Shown: positions 26,660 to 36,200, counted from the first letter of the stretch. The stretch: DNA of 45,868 nucleotides from Lachnospiraceae bacterium (GCA_017621075.1 JAGATV010000026.1:1-45868), one strand, 5' to 3'. Numbers and translations are program-made. The notes: generated by a model from the sequence alone, not told the origin.

Positions 26660-26731
26660 TTATCCACATGGGAAAAGTACCTAAAAATGGAAAAAGGGGA
26701 GTTATACACCGAGTTATGCACATTATCCACG
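26660..26731 (+). promoter_or_regulatory. Cluster of DnaA-box-like 9-mers upstream of hpf
   Basis: Within the 535-bp gap 26412-26947 four 9-mers of the DnaA-box type lie in one orientation inside 72 bp: TTATCCACA (26660-26668, perfect), TTATACACC (26702-26710), TTATGCACA (26714-26722, matching TTATNCACA) and TTATCCACG (26723-26731); the last two touch. A very AT-rich stretch follows (26732-26880). The rest of the gap holds no gene I can support. Confidence 0.7.
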
Positions 26732-26838
26732 GATTTTTTATGTAAATCTGTGGTATCAGATTATGGTAACCTCGGGAACGGGTGTTTTGTGAAGTTCTCA
26801 TAAAAATTCTATTTTGTCGAAAAAAATCGAATTTACGG

Positions 26839-26857
26839 TTGACAGACACAATGTCAA
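26839..26857 (+). promoter_or_regulatory. Inverted repeat TTGACA-N7-TGTCAA upstream of hpf
   Basis: Perfect 6-bp arms (26839-26844 and 26852-26857). The left arm is also a consensus -35 with TATGTA 16 bp on (26861-26866), so this could be a second, repressible hpf promoter. Confidence 0.5.
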
Positions 26858-26883
26858 AAATATGTAAAAAATTTGTGTAATTG

Positions 26884-26912
26884 TTGCAAAACACCCATGA
26901 ATATGATATTAT
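26884..26912 (+). promoter_or_regulatory. Main hpf promoter
   Basis: TTGCAA (26884-26889), 17-bp spacer, TATTAT (26907-26912), 35 bp before the start codon. Confidence 0.75.
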
Positions 26913-26947
26913 ATTTTTACAATAAAGAACCGAAAGGGATGATCATT

Positions 26948-27475
26948 ATGAAATTTGACATTTTTGGCAAAGGTATTGAGGTTACGCCCGGCTTGAAGGC
27001 GGCCGTTGAGGACAAGATCGGAAAGCTGGACAAGTACTTTAACCCTGATACAGAAGTACATGTAACGCTTAGCGTTGAGAAGGATCGTCAGAAAATAGAA
27101 GTAACCATTCCGGTAAAGGGAAGCATCATCCGTTCCGAACAGGTCAGCAACGATATGTATGTGTCCATTGATCTGGTAGAAGAAATCATTGAGAGACAGT
27201 TAAAGAAGTATAAGAATAAGATCATAGACAAGCAGCAGGCCAACAGTGCTTTCAGCCAGTTGTATGTAGAGAATGATTATATGGATGATGAGGAGATCAG
27301 GATCGTCCGCACCAAGAAATTTGACATCAAGCCCATGTATCCTGAGGATGCCTGCATCCAGATGGAGCTTTTGGGACATAATTTCTTCGTCTTCAACAAT
27401 GCGGAGACGGGCCAGGTAAATGTGGTATATAAGAGAAAGGGAGATACTTACGGACTGATCGAACCGGAAGAGTGA
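26948..27475 (+). CDS. hpf: Long-form ribosome hibernation promoting factor
   Basis: Binds the 30S subunit and dimerises ribosomes into inactive 100S particles. 175 aa with the N-terminal HPF/YfiA fold (GIEVTPGLKAAVEDKIGKLD, VTIPVKG) and the C-terminal dimerisation domain (IVRTKKFDIKPMYPEDACIQ, LGHNFFVFNNAETGQVNVVY). The two-domain form is typical of Firmicutes. ATG 26948 has GAAAGGG nine bases upstream; ATG 26939 touches that RBS and is unlikely. Preceded by the DnaA-box cluster and two candidate promoters, followed by a terminator. Confidence 0.96.
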   Translation: MKFDIFGKGIEVTPGLKAAVEDKIGKLDKYFNPDTEVHVTLSVEKDRQKIEVTIPVKGSIIRSEQVSNDMYVSIDLVEEIIERQLKKYKNKIIDKQQANSAFSQLYVENDYMDDEEIRIVRTKKFDIKPMYPEDACIQMELLGHNFFVFNNAETGQVNVVYKRKGDTYGLIEPEE

Positions 27476-27527
27476 TCTTTGAGTGAACGGGCAACAGACC
27501 CGGAAGTAAAGAACAGAAAATCAGACA

Positions 27528-27573
27528 GGGCATGCAGCAGACTCCATGATTAGTTTGCGGCATGCCTTTTTTT
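27528..27573 (+). terminator. Terminator of hpf
   Basis: Stem GGCATGC/GCATGCC (27529-27535 and 27560-27566) with a long inner loop, followed by seven T. Confidence 0.75.
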
Positions 27574-27637
27574 GCCTATCATACAGAACGGGGAGTATTC
27601 ATATAGTGATAGAAACGGATTTTGGGAAAGCGGAAAA

Positions 27638-28738
27638 ATGCGCAAAGGGATATTGGCAGGGACGGTCTGTGTTCTGGCGCTGGCTGTGATTATCGTGTGG
27701 GAGCTGGAAGCGATCAAGGGAGAAAAGCAGGAGAGTACCCGGCGGCTGGAGAATGACACCATTATCGTGGAGGTGTCGGGAAACGCAGCCGAGGGAAAGA
27801 AGGACTATATCAAATGGGTGGATTTCAGCGTGTCCTACGAGGCGCTGTGCAAAGCTTACGAGTGGGATGTGGATACTTATGAGAGTAACTGCCATGTTGA
27901 CTGGGTTGAGCTGCTTGCTTATGCGGCGGCCCAAACAGGGGGGAAATTTGACAAAAAGGCATTGAAATGCATCGATAAGGCGGCTGGACAGATCAGTGAC
28001 GGTGAGACCACCATGGAAGAACTGTCCAAAGACATGCAGTATTATCCCTATTATAAAGAAGCCTATACCGCAGTACTGGGAGGTATGGTGGGAGAATACC
28101 GGGAGGAATGTGAGGATGAGAACGGAAAGAAGGAGTACAGGAGCCACTATGGATTGAAGGCTTATTTTCCTTTGGCCAGAGGATTTGATTACAGCCATTA
28201 TGACGATTTCGGCACGGGCAGGAGTTATGGCTACCAGCGCAGGCACCTGGGACATGACATGATGGGGTTAGTGGGTACACCGATCATGGCAGTGGAGTCC
28301 GGCACGGTGGAGGCACTGGGCTGGAATCAGTACGGCGGCTGGCGTATCGGCATCCGCAGCTTTGACAAAAAGCGTTACTATTATTATGCACATCTTCGCC
28401 AGAATTACCCTTATGCCGAAAATCTTAAGGAGGGGAGCGTCGTCACGGCGGGAGACGTCATCGGTTACATGGGACATACCGGATATAGCATCAAGGAAAA
28501 TGTCAATAATATAGAAGTAACGCATCTTCACTGGGGTCTGGAATTGATCTTTGACGAATCCCAGAAGGAAAGCAATAACGAAATCTGGATCGATGTGTAC
28601 GCACTGACCCGTTTCCTGGCAAAGCACACCCAGCCGGCAGTGAAAGTAGAAGGAACCAAGGAGTGGGTCAGATCCACTAAGATCATAGATCCGACAGTGG
28701 AGGAGTATATGCAGACATTGAACAAGGAAGGATTCTAA
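27638..28738 (+). CDS. Membrane-anchored M23 (LytM) metallopeptidase
   Basis: Peptidoglycan endopeptidase anchored by an N-terminal helix (ILAGTVCVLALAVIIVW, residues 4-20). 366 aa from ATG 27638, which has GGGAAAG seven bases upstream. A middle helical region (~45-150: FSVSYEALCKAYEWD) of unknown role precedes the catalytic domain. Zinc motif HxxxD is His203/Asp207 in RHLGHDMMG, His252 in YYYYAHLRQN, and HxH is His296/His298 in THLHWG, so all ligands are intact. Lies behind hpf and its terminator. It could be a sporulation- or division-type LytM; sequence does not decide. Confidence 0.9.
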   Translation: MRKGILAGTVCVLALAVIIVWELEAIKGEKQESTRRLENDTIIVEVSGNAAEGKKDYIKWVDFSVSYEALCKAYEWDVDTYESNCHVDWVELLAYAAAQTGGKFDKKALKCIDKAAGQISDGETTMEELSKDMQYYPYYKEAYTAVLGGMVGEYREECEDENGKKEYRSHYGLKAYFPLARGFDYSHYDDFGTGRSYGYQRRHLGHDMMGLVGTPIMAVESGTVEALGWNQYGGWRIGIRSFDKKRYYYYAHLRQNYPYAENLKEGSVVTAGDVIGYMGHTGYSIKENVNNIEVTHLHWGLELIFDESQKESNNEIWIDVYALTRFLAKHTQPAVKVEGTKEWVRSTKIIDPTVEEYMQTLNKEGF

Positions 28739-28746
28739 GGTATAAT
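28718..28746 (+). promoter_or_regulatory. Promoter of the HAD gene, inside the end of the M23 gene
   Basis: TTGAAC (28718-28723), 17-bp spacer, perfect TATAAT (28741-28746). The -35 lies in the last codons of the M23 gene. The 20-bp palindrome at 28747-28766 covers the expected start site. Confidence 0.8.
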
Positions 28747-28778
28747 GATTCTGCCAGCGCAGAATCCACGCCGGCCGG
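28739..28778 (+). repeat. Promoter/operator repeat, copy 1
   Basis: 40-bp element identical at 35 of 40 positions to 36236-36275. It contains TATAAT followed directly by the perfect palindrome GATTCTGC-CAGC-GCAGAATC (28747-28766) and the constant tail CACGCCGGC. Its position over the transcription start suggests a repressor operator. Confidence 0.8.
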
Positions 28779-28789
28779 AGGAAATTACT

Positions 28790-29464
28790 ATGCAAAACAC
28801 AAAAGGTTTGGAAGCAGTTATTTTTGATATGGACGGAGTCATCTTTGACTCCGAGAGACTGGTGCTTGCGTGCTGGGTGGAACTGGCTGCAAAATACGGC
28901 ATCCGGGGGATCGAGGAAGCCATGTATGAGTGCCTTGGCACCAATGCGGCGGACACCAAAGCCATCATGCTGCGAAGATACGGAGCAGATTTCCCTTATG
29001 AGCGATTCCGAAAGGAAGCCTCCGCCATTTTCCACGAAAGATATGACAACGGCAGACTTCCCATGAAAAAAGGAGTAGTAGAGCTTTTGGAGTATCTTGC
29101 AGGAGAAAATATCAAGATTGCCCTGGCTTCCTCCACCAGGCAGGAAGTAGTCCGCCGGGAACTAAGGGATGCAGGCATCCTGCCCTTTTTCGGACAGGTT
29201 ATCTGCGGGGACATGGTGAAGAGGAGCAAGCCTGCTCCGGATATTTATTTAAAGGCATGCGAAGCCCTTGGGGTTATCCCACAAAAGGCCTGTGCCATCG
29301 AAGACTCCTATAACGGTATCCGCTCTGCCCACAGCGCGGGACTGACTCCCATCATGGTGCCGGATCTGTCCGCACCCACGAAGGAAATGGAGCAGTTGGC
29401 GGCAGTGATCCTGCCGGACCTGTCTGCCGTGCAGGAATACCTGGCCTTAGCCTCCTGTCAGTAA
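28790..29464 (+). CDS. HAD-superfamily phosphatase/phosphomutase (beta-PGM-like)
   Basis: 224-aa cytoplasmic HAD hydrolase. Motif I FDMDGVIFDSE carries nucleophile Asp13 and acid/base Asp15, motif II IALASSTRQEVV, motif III KRSKPAPDIYLKA and motif IV IEDSYNGIRSA: all four present. The helical cap after motif I and the overall pattern fit the beta-phosphoglucomutase/sugar-phosphatase subgroup. ATG 28790 with RBS CGGAGGA; the frame is open to 28745 but starts inside the operator. Convergent with the YbaK-like gene 8 bp away. Substrate unknown. Confidence 0.9.
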   Translation: MQNTKGLEAVIFDMDGVIFDSERLVLACWVELAAKYGIRGIEEAMYECLGTNAADTKAIMLRRYGADFPYERFRKEASAIFHERYDNGRLPMKKGVVELLEYLAGENIKIALASSTRQEVVRRELRDAGILPFFGQVICGDMVKRSKPAPDIYLKACEALGVIPQKACAIEDSYNGIRSAHSAGLTPIMVPDLSAPTKEMEQLAAVILPDLSAVQEYLALASCQ

Positions 29465-29472
29465 GCCGGCGC

Positions 29473-29952
29473 TCAGTTCTTCGGTACAGGTTCCCCGCAC
29501 ACATCTACCCATTCTGCCGCCAAGGAATATTGTTCCAGCTCTTTGGGGGACAGTTCCACGGCGCTGTGATCGCTTCCGGCAGCAGGATACACGGTATCAA
29601 ACCTTTTTAAGGAAATGTCCAGATATACTTTCACGTTTTGGGGCAGTACAAAAGGGCAGACGCCTCCGGGAGCATGTCCCACGCAGTCCGCCACCTGGTC
29701 CCAGGGGATCATCTTGGCCTTCTGATGAAATGTTGCTTTGTACTTTTTGTTATCGATCCTGACATCCCCGGCGGTGACGATGAGAATGGGTGCATCCTGT
29801 TGAAAGAAGGACATGGTCTTGGCAATCTGACCGGGAGCACAGCCTACGGCCAGGGCGGCCAGTTCCACGGTAGCGCTGGATTCTGTAAATTCTTTTACCC
29901 GGCTTCCCAGCCCCAGGGAATCAAAATATTCTTTTACTTTCACAAAAGACAT
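29473..29952 (-). CDS. YbaK/EbsC-family protein, prolyl-tRNA editing-like
   Basis: 159 aa of the YbaK/ProX superfamily that hydrolyses mischarged aminoacyl-tRNA in trans. Recognisable blocks: VELAALAVGCAPGQIAKTMS, the lysine strand IDNKKYKATF, GHAPGGVCPF and AGSDHSAVELSP. The HAPGGVCPF motif is typical of EbsC-type proteins and differs from the Cys-tRNA(Pro) form found at 36319. RBS AAGGAGG. A promoter TTACTT-16-TATAGT (30009-29982) on the minus strand is plausible. It is divergent from the butyrate operon. Confidence 0.87.
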   Translation of the reverse strand: MSFVKVKEYFDSLGLGSRVKEFTESSATVELAALAVGCAPGQIAKTMSFFQQDAPILIVTAGDVRIDNKKYKATFHQKAKMIPWDQVADCVGHAPGGVCPFVLPQNVKVYLDISLKRFDTVYPAAGSDHSAVELSPKELEQYSLAAEWVDVCGEPVPKN

Positions 29953-29981
29953 AACAAAACCTCCTTATTTCTGCTTCTTAT

Positions 29982-30009
29982 ACTATATACCCCAAATTCT
30001 GCGAAGTAA
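29982..30009 (-). promoter_or_regulatory. Possible promoter of the EbsC-type gene
   Basis: Minus strand TTACTT (30009-30004), 16-bp spacer, TATAGT (29987-29982). Moderate match only. Confidence 0.45.
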
Positions 30010-30046
30010 AATAATTTATTATTGTTATTTTTTTGTCAAATACCCA

Positions 30047-30075
30047 TTGCAAAAGCCGGTGCCCTATGTTACAAT
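30047..30075 (+). promoter_or_regulatory. Promoter of the butyryl-CoA operon
   Basis: TTGCAA (30047-30052), 17-bp spacer, TACAAT (30070-30075), leaving a leader of about 70 nt before thl. Confidence 0.8.
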
Positions 30076-30151
30076 AGGCTCATATAATGATAAAAAAATA
30101 ACAATCAATAAATCACTATCAACCAACTAACAAAGCATGGAGGAAAATCAA

Positions 30152-31336
30152 ATGGCAAAGAAAGTTGTATTAGCAGGCGCTTGTCGTACCGCAATCGGAA
30201 CAATGGGAGGAAGTTTGAGCACGACCCCCGCTGCCGAGCTGGGTGCTATCGTTATCAAAGAGGCTTTGAAGAGAGCAGGCGTTGCTCCCGAGGCTGTAGA
30301 TCAGGTATATATGGGCTGTGTCATCCAGGCAGGCCAGGGACAGAACGTGGCACGTCAGGCATCCATCAAAGCAGGTCTTCCCATTGAAGTACCCGCAGTG
30401 ACCATGAACGTGGTATGCGGTTCCGGTTTGAACTGTGTGAACCAGGCGGCGCAGATGATCATGGCAGGAGATGCTGACATCGTCGTTGCAGGCGGTATGG
30501 AAAATATGTCCATGGCTCCTTATGCGATCCCTCAGGCACGTTTCGGATACAGAATGAACAACGGTACTTTGGTAGATACCATGATCAAGGATGCCCTCTG
30601 GGATGCATTCAATGACTATCACATGATCAAGACCGCAGACAATATCTGTGAGGAGTGGGGACTTACCAGAGAAGAGCTGGATGAGTTTGCGTTAAAGAGC
30701 CAGTTAAAGGCAGAGGAAGCCCAGAAGAACGGTGCTTTCAAGGCAGAGATCGTTCCTGTTGAGGTAAAGAAGAAAAAGGAGACCATTATTTTCGATACCG
30801 ACGAAGGTCCCAGACCCGGTTCCACGATAGAAGGTCTTGCAAAGCTCCGTCCCATCAATCCCGGCGGATTCGTTACCGCAGGCAATGCTTCCGGTATCAA
30901 TGACGGTGCGGCAGCCATCGTTGTCATGAGCGAAGAAAAGGCAAAAGAACTTGGCGTGAAGCCCATGGCTACCTTTGTGGCAGGCGCTCTTGCAGGTGTC
31001 CGTCCCGAGGTAATGGGCATCGGTCCCGTGGCTTCCACCAAAAAGGTCATGGCGAAGACCGGCATGAAGATCGAAGACTTTGACATTATCGAGGCAAACG
31101 AAGCATTTGCAGCACAGTCCGTAGCAGTGGGCAAGGAGCTGGGAATCGATGTGGATAAGCAGTTAAACCCCAATGGCGGTGCTATTGCGCTGGGTCATCC
31201 CGTAGGCGCTTCCGGATGCCGTATCCTGGTAACTTTGCTCCATGAGATGCAGGCAAGAGGTGCCAAGACCGGACTGGCAACCCTTTGCATCGGCGGCGGC
31301 ATGGGATGCTCCACCATCGTAAAGATCGAAGAATAA
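30152..31336 (+). CDS. thl: Acetyl-CoA acetyltransferase (thiolase)
   Basis: Condenses two acetyl-CoA to acetoacetyl-CoA, the first step of the butyrate route. 394 aa. Active-site residues are all present: Cys89 in [11 protein letters not shown], His349 in LGHPVGASG and Cys379 in [11 protein letters not shown] 30152 with RBS GGAGG eight bases upstream; the ATG at 30137 precedes that RBS and is rejected. First gene of the operon, 29 bp before crt. Confidence 0.97.
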   Translation: MAKKVVLAGACRTAIGTMGGSLSTTPAAELGAIVIKEALKRAGVAPEAVDQVYMGCVIQAGQGQNVARQASIKAGLPIEVPAVTMNVVCGSGLNCVNQAAQMIMAGDADIVVAGGMENMSMAPYAIPQARFGYRMNNGTLVDTMIKDALWDAFNDYHMIKTADNICEEWGLTREELDEFALKSQLKAEEAQKNGAFKAEIVPVEVKKKKETIIFDTDEGPRPGSTIEGLAKLRPINPGGFVTAGNASGINDGAAAIVVMSEEKAKELGVKPMATFVAGALAGVRPEVMGIGPVASTKKVMAKTGMKIEDFDIIEANEAFAAQSVAVGKELGIDVDKQLNPNGGAIALGHPVGASGCRILVTLLHEMQARGAKTGLATLCIGGGMGCSTIVKIEE

Positions 31337-31365
31337 GAAGAACGCTGGATCGTGAGGTAACAAGA

Positions 31366-32151
31366 ATGGATTATATTTTATATGAACAGAAAGGGAATTA
31401 TGCAGTGCTCACCATCAACCGTGAAAAAGCGCTGAACGCATTGAATTCCCAGGTGCTGGAGGAACTGGATGGGACCCTGGATGCAGTGGACCTTTCCCAG
31501 GTAAGATGCCTTGTCATCACAGGTGCCGGAGCCAAATCCTTTGTGGCAGGTGCGGATATCGGAGAGATGAGCACGTTGACCAAGGAGGAGGGAGAGGCTT
31601 TCGGCAAGAAAGGAAACGATGTGATGCGCAAGATCGAGACCTTCCCCATTCCCGTGATCGCAGCCGTGAACGGTTTTGCGCTGGGCGGCGGATGTGAGCT
31701 CTCCATGAGCTGCGATATCAGGATCTGTTCCGACAATGCAGTGTTCGGTCAGCCTGAGGTTGGCCTGGGCATCACTCCCGGTTTTGGCGGGACCCAGAGA
31801 CTTGCCCGTCTCATCGGCGCAGGCATGGCAAAGCAGCTGATCTACACCGCACGCAACATCAAGGCTGACGAGGCTTACAGGATCGGTCTTGTCAATGGGG
31901 TTTACTCTCAGGAAGAGCTGCTTCCCGCAGCGGAAAAGATGGCTTCCACGATTGCCAAGAATGCGCCCATTGCCGTGCGTAACTGTAAGAAGGCCATCAA
32001 CGAAGGCCTGGATGCGGACATGGAGGAAGCACTGGTCATTGAAGAAAAGCTGTTCGGCGGCTGCTTCGAGACAGAAGACCAGAAATACGGCATGGCATTT
32101 TTCCTGGACAAAAATAAGGAAAAGGTAAAAGAGCCCTTTCGGAACTGCTAA
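31366..32151 (+). CDS. crt: 3-hydroxybutyryl-CoA dehydratase (crotonase)
   Basis: Removes water from 3-hydroxybutyryl-CoA to give crotonyl-CoA. 261 aa of the enoyl-CoA hydratase fold. Oxyanion-hole regions GAKSFVAGADIGEM and NGFALGGGCELSMSCDIRIC and the catalytic glutamate region FGQPEVGLGITPGFGGTQRL are intact. Start ATG 31366 with RBS GTGAGG; the frame is open upstream into thl. Position between thl and hbd makes the crotonase role clear. Confidence 0.95.
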   Translation: MDYILYEQKGNYAVLTINREKALNALNSQVLEELDGTLDAVDLSQVRCLVITGAGAKSFVAGADIGEMSTLTKEEGEAFGKKGNDVMRKIETFPIPVIAAVNGFALGGGCELSMSCDIRICSDNAVFGQPEVGLGITPGFGGTQRLARLIGAGMAKQLIYTARNIKADEAYRIGLVNGVYSQEELLPAAEKMASTIAKNAPIAVRNCKKAINEGLDADMEEALVIEEKLFGGCFETEDQKYGMAFFLDKNKEKVKEPFRNC

Positions 32152-32199
32152 AGGCAGACAAAATCATAAATAGCTAAAGGAAGCAAGGAGGAAGTTTCA

Positions 32200-33039
32200 A
32201 TGAAGGTAGGTATTATCGGTGCAGGCACCATGGGTGCAGGAATCGCACAGGCATTTGCAATGACAGAGGGTTATGAAGTATGTTTATGTGATATCAAACA
32301 GGAATTTGCAGACGGCGGCAAGGCAAGGATCTTAAAGAACTTAAATTTCCTGGTTGGCAAGGAAAAGATCACCCAGGAACAGGCAGACGCTGTCTTGGCC
32401 AAGATCGTTACCGGATTAAAGGATATCTGTACAGACTGTGATCTGGTGATCGAGGTGGCTCCCGAAAACATGGAGCTGAAGAAGACCACCTTCAAGGAGC
32501 TTCAGGCAATCGTAAAACCTGACTGCATCTTTGCCACCAACACCTCTTCCCTGTCCATCACAGAGATCGGTGCCGGCTTGGACAGACCCATGATCGGTAT
32601 GCATTTCTTCAATCCCGCTGACCGCATGAAGCTGGTGGAGGTCATCGCAGGTGAGAACACTCCCGTTGAACTGGTGGAGAAGATCAAAGCCATTGCTACA
32701 GAGATCGGCAAGACTCCCGTAGAAGTAAAAGAAGCTCCCGGATTTGTGGTAAACAGGATACTGATCCCTATGATCAACGAAGCAATCGGCATCTATGCTG
32801 ACGGCATCGCAAGTGTAGCTGACATCGATGAGGCCATGAAGCTTGGCGCATCCCATCCCATGGGACCTTTGGCACTGGGCGATCTGGTAGGTCTTGATAT
32901 CGTTCTTGCCATCATGGAAGTATTGCAGAACGAAACCGGCGATCCCAAGTATCGTCCTCATCCCCTTTTGAGAAAGATGGTCCGGGCAGGCAAGCTTGGA
33001 AGAAAGACCGGCAAGGGATTTTATGACTACTCAAAATAG
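32200..33039 (+). CDS. hbd: 3-hydroxybutyryl-CoA dehydrogenase
   Basis: Reduces acetoacetyl-CoA to (S)-3-hydroxybutyryl-CoA. 279 aa. NAD(P) motif [14 protein letters not shown] at residues 6-19, catalytic His135 in [17 protein letters not shown], and the C-terminal domain with [15 protein letters not shown] and [29 protein letters not shown]. Third gene of the operon. Confidence 0.96.
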   Translation: MKVGIIGAGTMGAGIAQAFAMTEGYEVCLCDIKQEFADGGKARILKNLNFLVGKEKITQEQADAVLAKIVTGLKDICTDCDLVIEVAPENMELKKTTFKELQAIVKPDCIFATNTSSLSITEIGAGLDRPMIGMHFFNPADRMKLVEVIAGENTPVELVEKIKAIATEIGKTPVEVKEAPGFVVNRILIPMINEAIGIYADGIASVADIDEAMKLGASHPMGPLALGDLVGLDIVLAIMEVLQNETGDPKYRPHPLLRKMVRAGKLGRKTGKGFYDYSK

Positions 33040-33084
33040 ATGAGATAGGCAACAGGAAATGTTTATAAATGGAGGAATAACATC

Positions 33085-34236
33085 ATGGATTTTACATTGT
33101 GCAAAGAGCATGAAATGGCGCGTGCGCTTTTCAAAGAGTTTGCTGAGAAAGAAGTAAAGCCCCTGGCTCAGGAAGTGGATGAGACGGAAATTTTCCCCAG
33201 AGGAACAGTGGAAAAAATGGCAAAGAACGGATTTTTAGGCATTCCCGTTCCCAAGGAGTACGGCGGACAGGGCTGTGACCCTCTGACCTACGTTATGTGT
33301 GTGGAGGAACTCTCCAAGGTATGCGGTACTACAGGCGTTATCGTATCTGCCCACACCTCCCTGTGCTGTGATCCTATTTTGACCTTCGGTACGGAAGAAC
33401 AGAAACAGAAATATCTGGTACCCCTTGCAAAGGGTGAGAAGCTGGGCGCATTCGGTCTGACCGAGCCCGGTGCCGGCACTGACGCACAGGGCCAGCAGAC
33501 CAAGGCTGTGTTGGACGGCGATGACTATGTGTTAAACGGTTCCAAGATCTTCATCACCAACGGTAAGGAAGCAGATGTCTATGTGATCTTTGCAGTGACC
33601 GGAATGATCGAGAAGCGCGGCAAGATGATCAAAGAGATCTCTGCCTTTATTGTAGAAAAGGGCACTCCCGGATTTACTTTCGGTACCAAGGAAAAGAAGA
33701 TGGGTATCCGCGGTTCCGCTACCTACGAGCTGATCTTTACCGACTGCCGTGTCCCCAAGGAGAATCTCTTAGGCAAGGTGGGCCAGGGCTTTAAGATCGC
33801 AATGCACACCCTGGATGGCGGACGTATCGGTATCGCAGCCCAGGCTCTTGGTATTGCAGAGGGGGCTTTGGAAAGGACCATAGCTTATACCAAAGAAAGA
33901 AAGCAGTTCGGCAAATCTATCGCGGCACAGCAGAATACCCAGTTCCAGTTGGCTGACATGGCTACCAAGGTGGAGGCTGCCAAGCTGTTGGTATACAAGG
34001 CTGCCATGGCAAAGGCTACCCAGAAGGAGTATGGCTTTGAAGCGGCAATGGCAAAGCTGTATGCGGCAGAGGCGGCTATGGAAGTGACCACCAAGGCTGT
34101 CCAGCTGCACGGCGGTTACGGCTACACCAGAGAGTACGAAGTGGAGCGTATGATGCGCGATGCCAAGATCACTGAGATCTATGAAGGAACCAGTGAAGTG
34201 CAGAGAATGGTTATCTCCGCAGCACTGTTGAAATAG
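33085..34236 (+). CDS. bcd: Butyryl-CoA dehydrogenase
   Basis: FAD acyl-CoA dehydrogenase reducing crotonyl-CoA to butyryl-CoA; with EtfAB it bifurcates electrons from NADH to crotonyl-CoA and ferredoxin in known clostridial systems. 383 aa. Catalytic Glu367 lies in [10 protein letters not shown], the position known for short-chain enzymes. [17 protein letters not shown] and [20 protein letters not shown] are conserved. RBS TGGAGGA. Directly followed by etfB and etfA, supporting the bifurcating complex. Confidence 0.96.
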   Translation: MDFTLCKEHEMARALFKEFAEKEVKPLAQEVDETEIFPRGTVEKMAKNGFLGIPVPKEYGGQGCDPLTYVMCVEELSKVCGTTGVIVSAHTSLCCDPILTFGTEEQKQKYLVPLAKGEKLGAFGLTEPGAGTDAQGQQTKAVLDGDDYVLNGSKIFITNGKEADVYVIFAVTGMIEKRGKMIKEISAFIVEKGTPGFTFGTKEKKMGIRGSATYELIFTDCRVPKENLLGKVGQGFKIAMHTLDGGRIGIAAQALGIAEGALERTIAYTKERKQFGKSIAAQQNTQFQLADMATKVEAAKLLVYKAAMAKATQKEYGFEAAMAKLYAAEAAMEVTTKAVQLHGGYGYTREYEVERMMRDAKITEIYEGTSEVQRMVISAALLK

Positions 34237-34305
34237 CTGCGATAAGCAAAGCGGCTTATCGAAACGAAAGTAACAAGAATCGTTAAAATAAGGAGTGAAG
34301 ATACA

Positions 34306-35088
34306 ATGAAAATCGTTGTTTGTATTAAACAGGTTCCTGATACCAAAGGCGGCGTGAAATTCAATCCCGACGGTACTTTGGACAGAGCTGCCATGATGAC
34401 TATCATGAATCCGGATGACAAAGCCGGGCTGGAGGCAGCACTGAGATTAAAGGATCAGTACGGTGCAGAGGTTACCGTACTTACTATGGGACTTCCCAAG
34501 GCGGAGGATGTACTGCGGGAAGCACTTGCCATGGGGGCTGACAAGGGCATTCTGGTAACTGACAGAGTGCTGGGTGGCGCAGATACCTGGGCCACCTCCC
34601 AGACCCTGGCAGGCGCTTTGCGCAATCTGGACTATGACCTGATCATCACAGGACGTCAGGCAATCGATGGTGATACTGCACAGGTAGGCCCTCAGATTTC
34701 CGAACACCTGAACATCCCTGTGATCTCTTATGCACAGAAGATCGAGATCGACGGTGACAGCGTGATTGTGGAGCGCCAGTTCGATGACAGATACCATGTT
34801 TTGAAGGCAAAGATGCCCTGCCTGATCACCGCTTTAGCGGAACTCAACGAGCCCCGTTACATGACTCCCGGCGGAATCTTTGATGCCTGCAAGGCTGAGA
34901 TCACTACCTGGGGCAGAGCGGATTTAAAGGATGTGGAAGATTCCAACTTAGGACTGAAAGGTTCTCCTACCCAGATCGCCAAGGCTTCCGACAAAGTCAG
35001 AAAAGGTACCGGTGAGAAGGTTGCCCTGGACCCTGCAGAATCGGTTGACTACATTGTTGGCAAGTTAAAAGAAAAGCATATCATTTAA
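34306..35088 (+). CDS. etfB: Electron transfer flavoprotein beta subunit
   Basis: 260-aa small Etf subunit that accepts electrons from NADH in the Bcd-Etf complex. N-terminal MKIVVCIKQVPDTKGGVKFN and the nucleotide-binding loop ITGRQAIDGDTAQVGPQ are diagnostic. RBS TAAGGAG. It precedes etfA by 42 bp, as in other butyrate producers. Confidence 0.96.
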   Translation: MKIVVCIKQVPDTKGGVKFNPDGTLDRAAMMTIMNPDDKAGLEAALRLKDQYGAEVTVLTMGLPKAEDVLREALAMGADKGILVTDRVLGGADTWATSQTLAGALRNLDYDLIITGRQAIDGDTAQVGPQISEHLNIPVISYAQKIEIDGDSVIVERQFDDRYHVLKAKMPCLITALAELNEPRYMTPGGIFDACKAEITTWGRADLKDVEDSNLGLKGSPTQIAKASDKVRKGTGEKVALDPAESVDYIVGKLKEKHII

Positions 35089-35130
35089 TGGGCCATCTTT
35101 GAGAGAGACGCAATTTTAGGAGGAAGAATC

Positions 35131-36174
35131 ATGAATTTAGAAGAATATAAAGGCGTATATGTCTTTGCCCAGCAGGTAGACAATGTGATCAACAGCATTG
35201 CTTTTGAACTGATCGGCAAGGGTAAGGATCTGGCGGAAGCGTTGGGCACCACAGTCACTGCCGTACTGGTAGGAAGCAATGTGAAGGACCTGGCAGACGA
35301 ACTGGCCGAGTACGGTGCCGACAAGGTCATCCTGGTGGATGATCCTGAACTGAAGGAGTACAGAACAGAGCCTTATGCTCATGCACTGGCTTCTGTGATC
35401 GAGAAATACAAACCGGAAATCTTCCTGGTAGGTGCCACTGCCATCGGGCGTGACTTAGGTCCCCGTGTCTCCGCAAGAGTACACACCGGACTGACCGCAG
35501 ACTGCACGCAGTTGGAAATCGGAGATTTCCCCATCAACCCTATTCCCGGCAAGGAACAGAAGCACAATCAGCTTTTGATGACCCGTCCTGCATTCGGCGG
35601 CAATACCATCGCGACCATTGCATGTCCCGATTTTCGCCCCCAGATGGCTACCGTTCGTCCCGGTGTTATGCAGAAGAGAGAAAAGGTGGCAGGAGCCAAG
35701 GCTGATGTGGAAGAATTCAATCCCGGATTTACCCCGGACCACAAATATGTGGAGATCCTTAAGGTGGTAAAGGCGGTGACCGATACCGTTGATATCATGG
35801 ATGCCAAGATCCTGGTTTCCGGCGGGCGTGGCGTAGGCAGTGCCGAGAACTTCAAGCTTCTGGATGATCTGGCAGAAGTGCTGGGCGGAACCGTAAGCTG
35901 TTCCCGTGCCGTGGTGGATGCCGGCTGGAAGTCCAAGGACCTGCAGGTAGGACAGACCGGAAAGACGGTACGCCCCAACCTTTACTTTGCCATTGGTATC
36001 TCCGGTGCCATCCAGCATCTGGCAGGCATGGAGGAGTCCGATGTGATCATCGCCATCAACAAGGATGAGACCGCTCCCATCTTTGATGTGGCTGATTACG
36101 GTATCGTGGGAGATCTGAACAAGATCCTTCCTGCTCTCACCGAAAAGCTCAAGGCTGAGATGGCCGCAAAATAA
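35131..36174 (+). CDS. etfA: Electron transfer flavoprotein alpha subunit
   Basis: 347-aa large Etf subunit binding FAD. The C-terminal FAD domain shows [40 protein letters not shown] and [31 protein letters not shown]. Last gene of the operon; a strong terminator follows 27 bp after its stop. No but, buk or ptb gene follows, so the last step of butyrate formation is encoded elsewhere. Confidence 0.96.
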   Translation: MNLEEYKGVYVFAQQVDNVINSIAFELIGKGKDLAEALGTTVTAVLVGSNVKDLADELAEYGADKVILVDDPELKEYRTEPYAHALASVIEKYKPEIFLVGATAIGRDLGPRVSARVHTGLTADCTQLEIGDFPINPIPGKEQKHNQLLMTRPAFGGNTIATIACPDFRPQMATVRPGVMQKREKVAGAKADVEEFNPGFTPDHKYVEILKVVKAVTDTVDIMDAKILVSGGRGVGSAENFKLLDDLAEVLGGTVSCSRAVVDAGWKSKDLQVGQTGKTVRPNLYFAIGISGAIQHLAGMEESDVIIAINKDETAPIFDVADYGIVGDLNKILPALTEKLKAEMAAK

Positions 36175-36200
36175 GATATCATTTTGTTTCTGAATGGAAA

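Noticed and set aside
26557-26742. Open frame with a CxxC motif (GLCVSCTKSRKAR) upstream of hpf
   Set aside because: It has no start codon near its beginning, no RBS, and runs through the DnaA-box cluster; treated as chance or an old remnant.
26660-26950. Chromosomal replication origin
   Set aside because: DnaA-like boxes and AT-rich DNA are present, but dnaA, dnaN, rpmH and gyrase genes are absent and the boxes are few; a secondary cluster is more likely without skew data.
30152-36174. Complete butyrate pathway
   Set aside because: thl to etfA reach butyryl-CoA only; no butyryl-CoA transferase or phosphotransbutyrylase/kinase is in the window.
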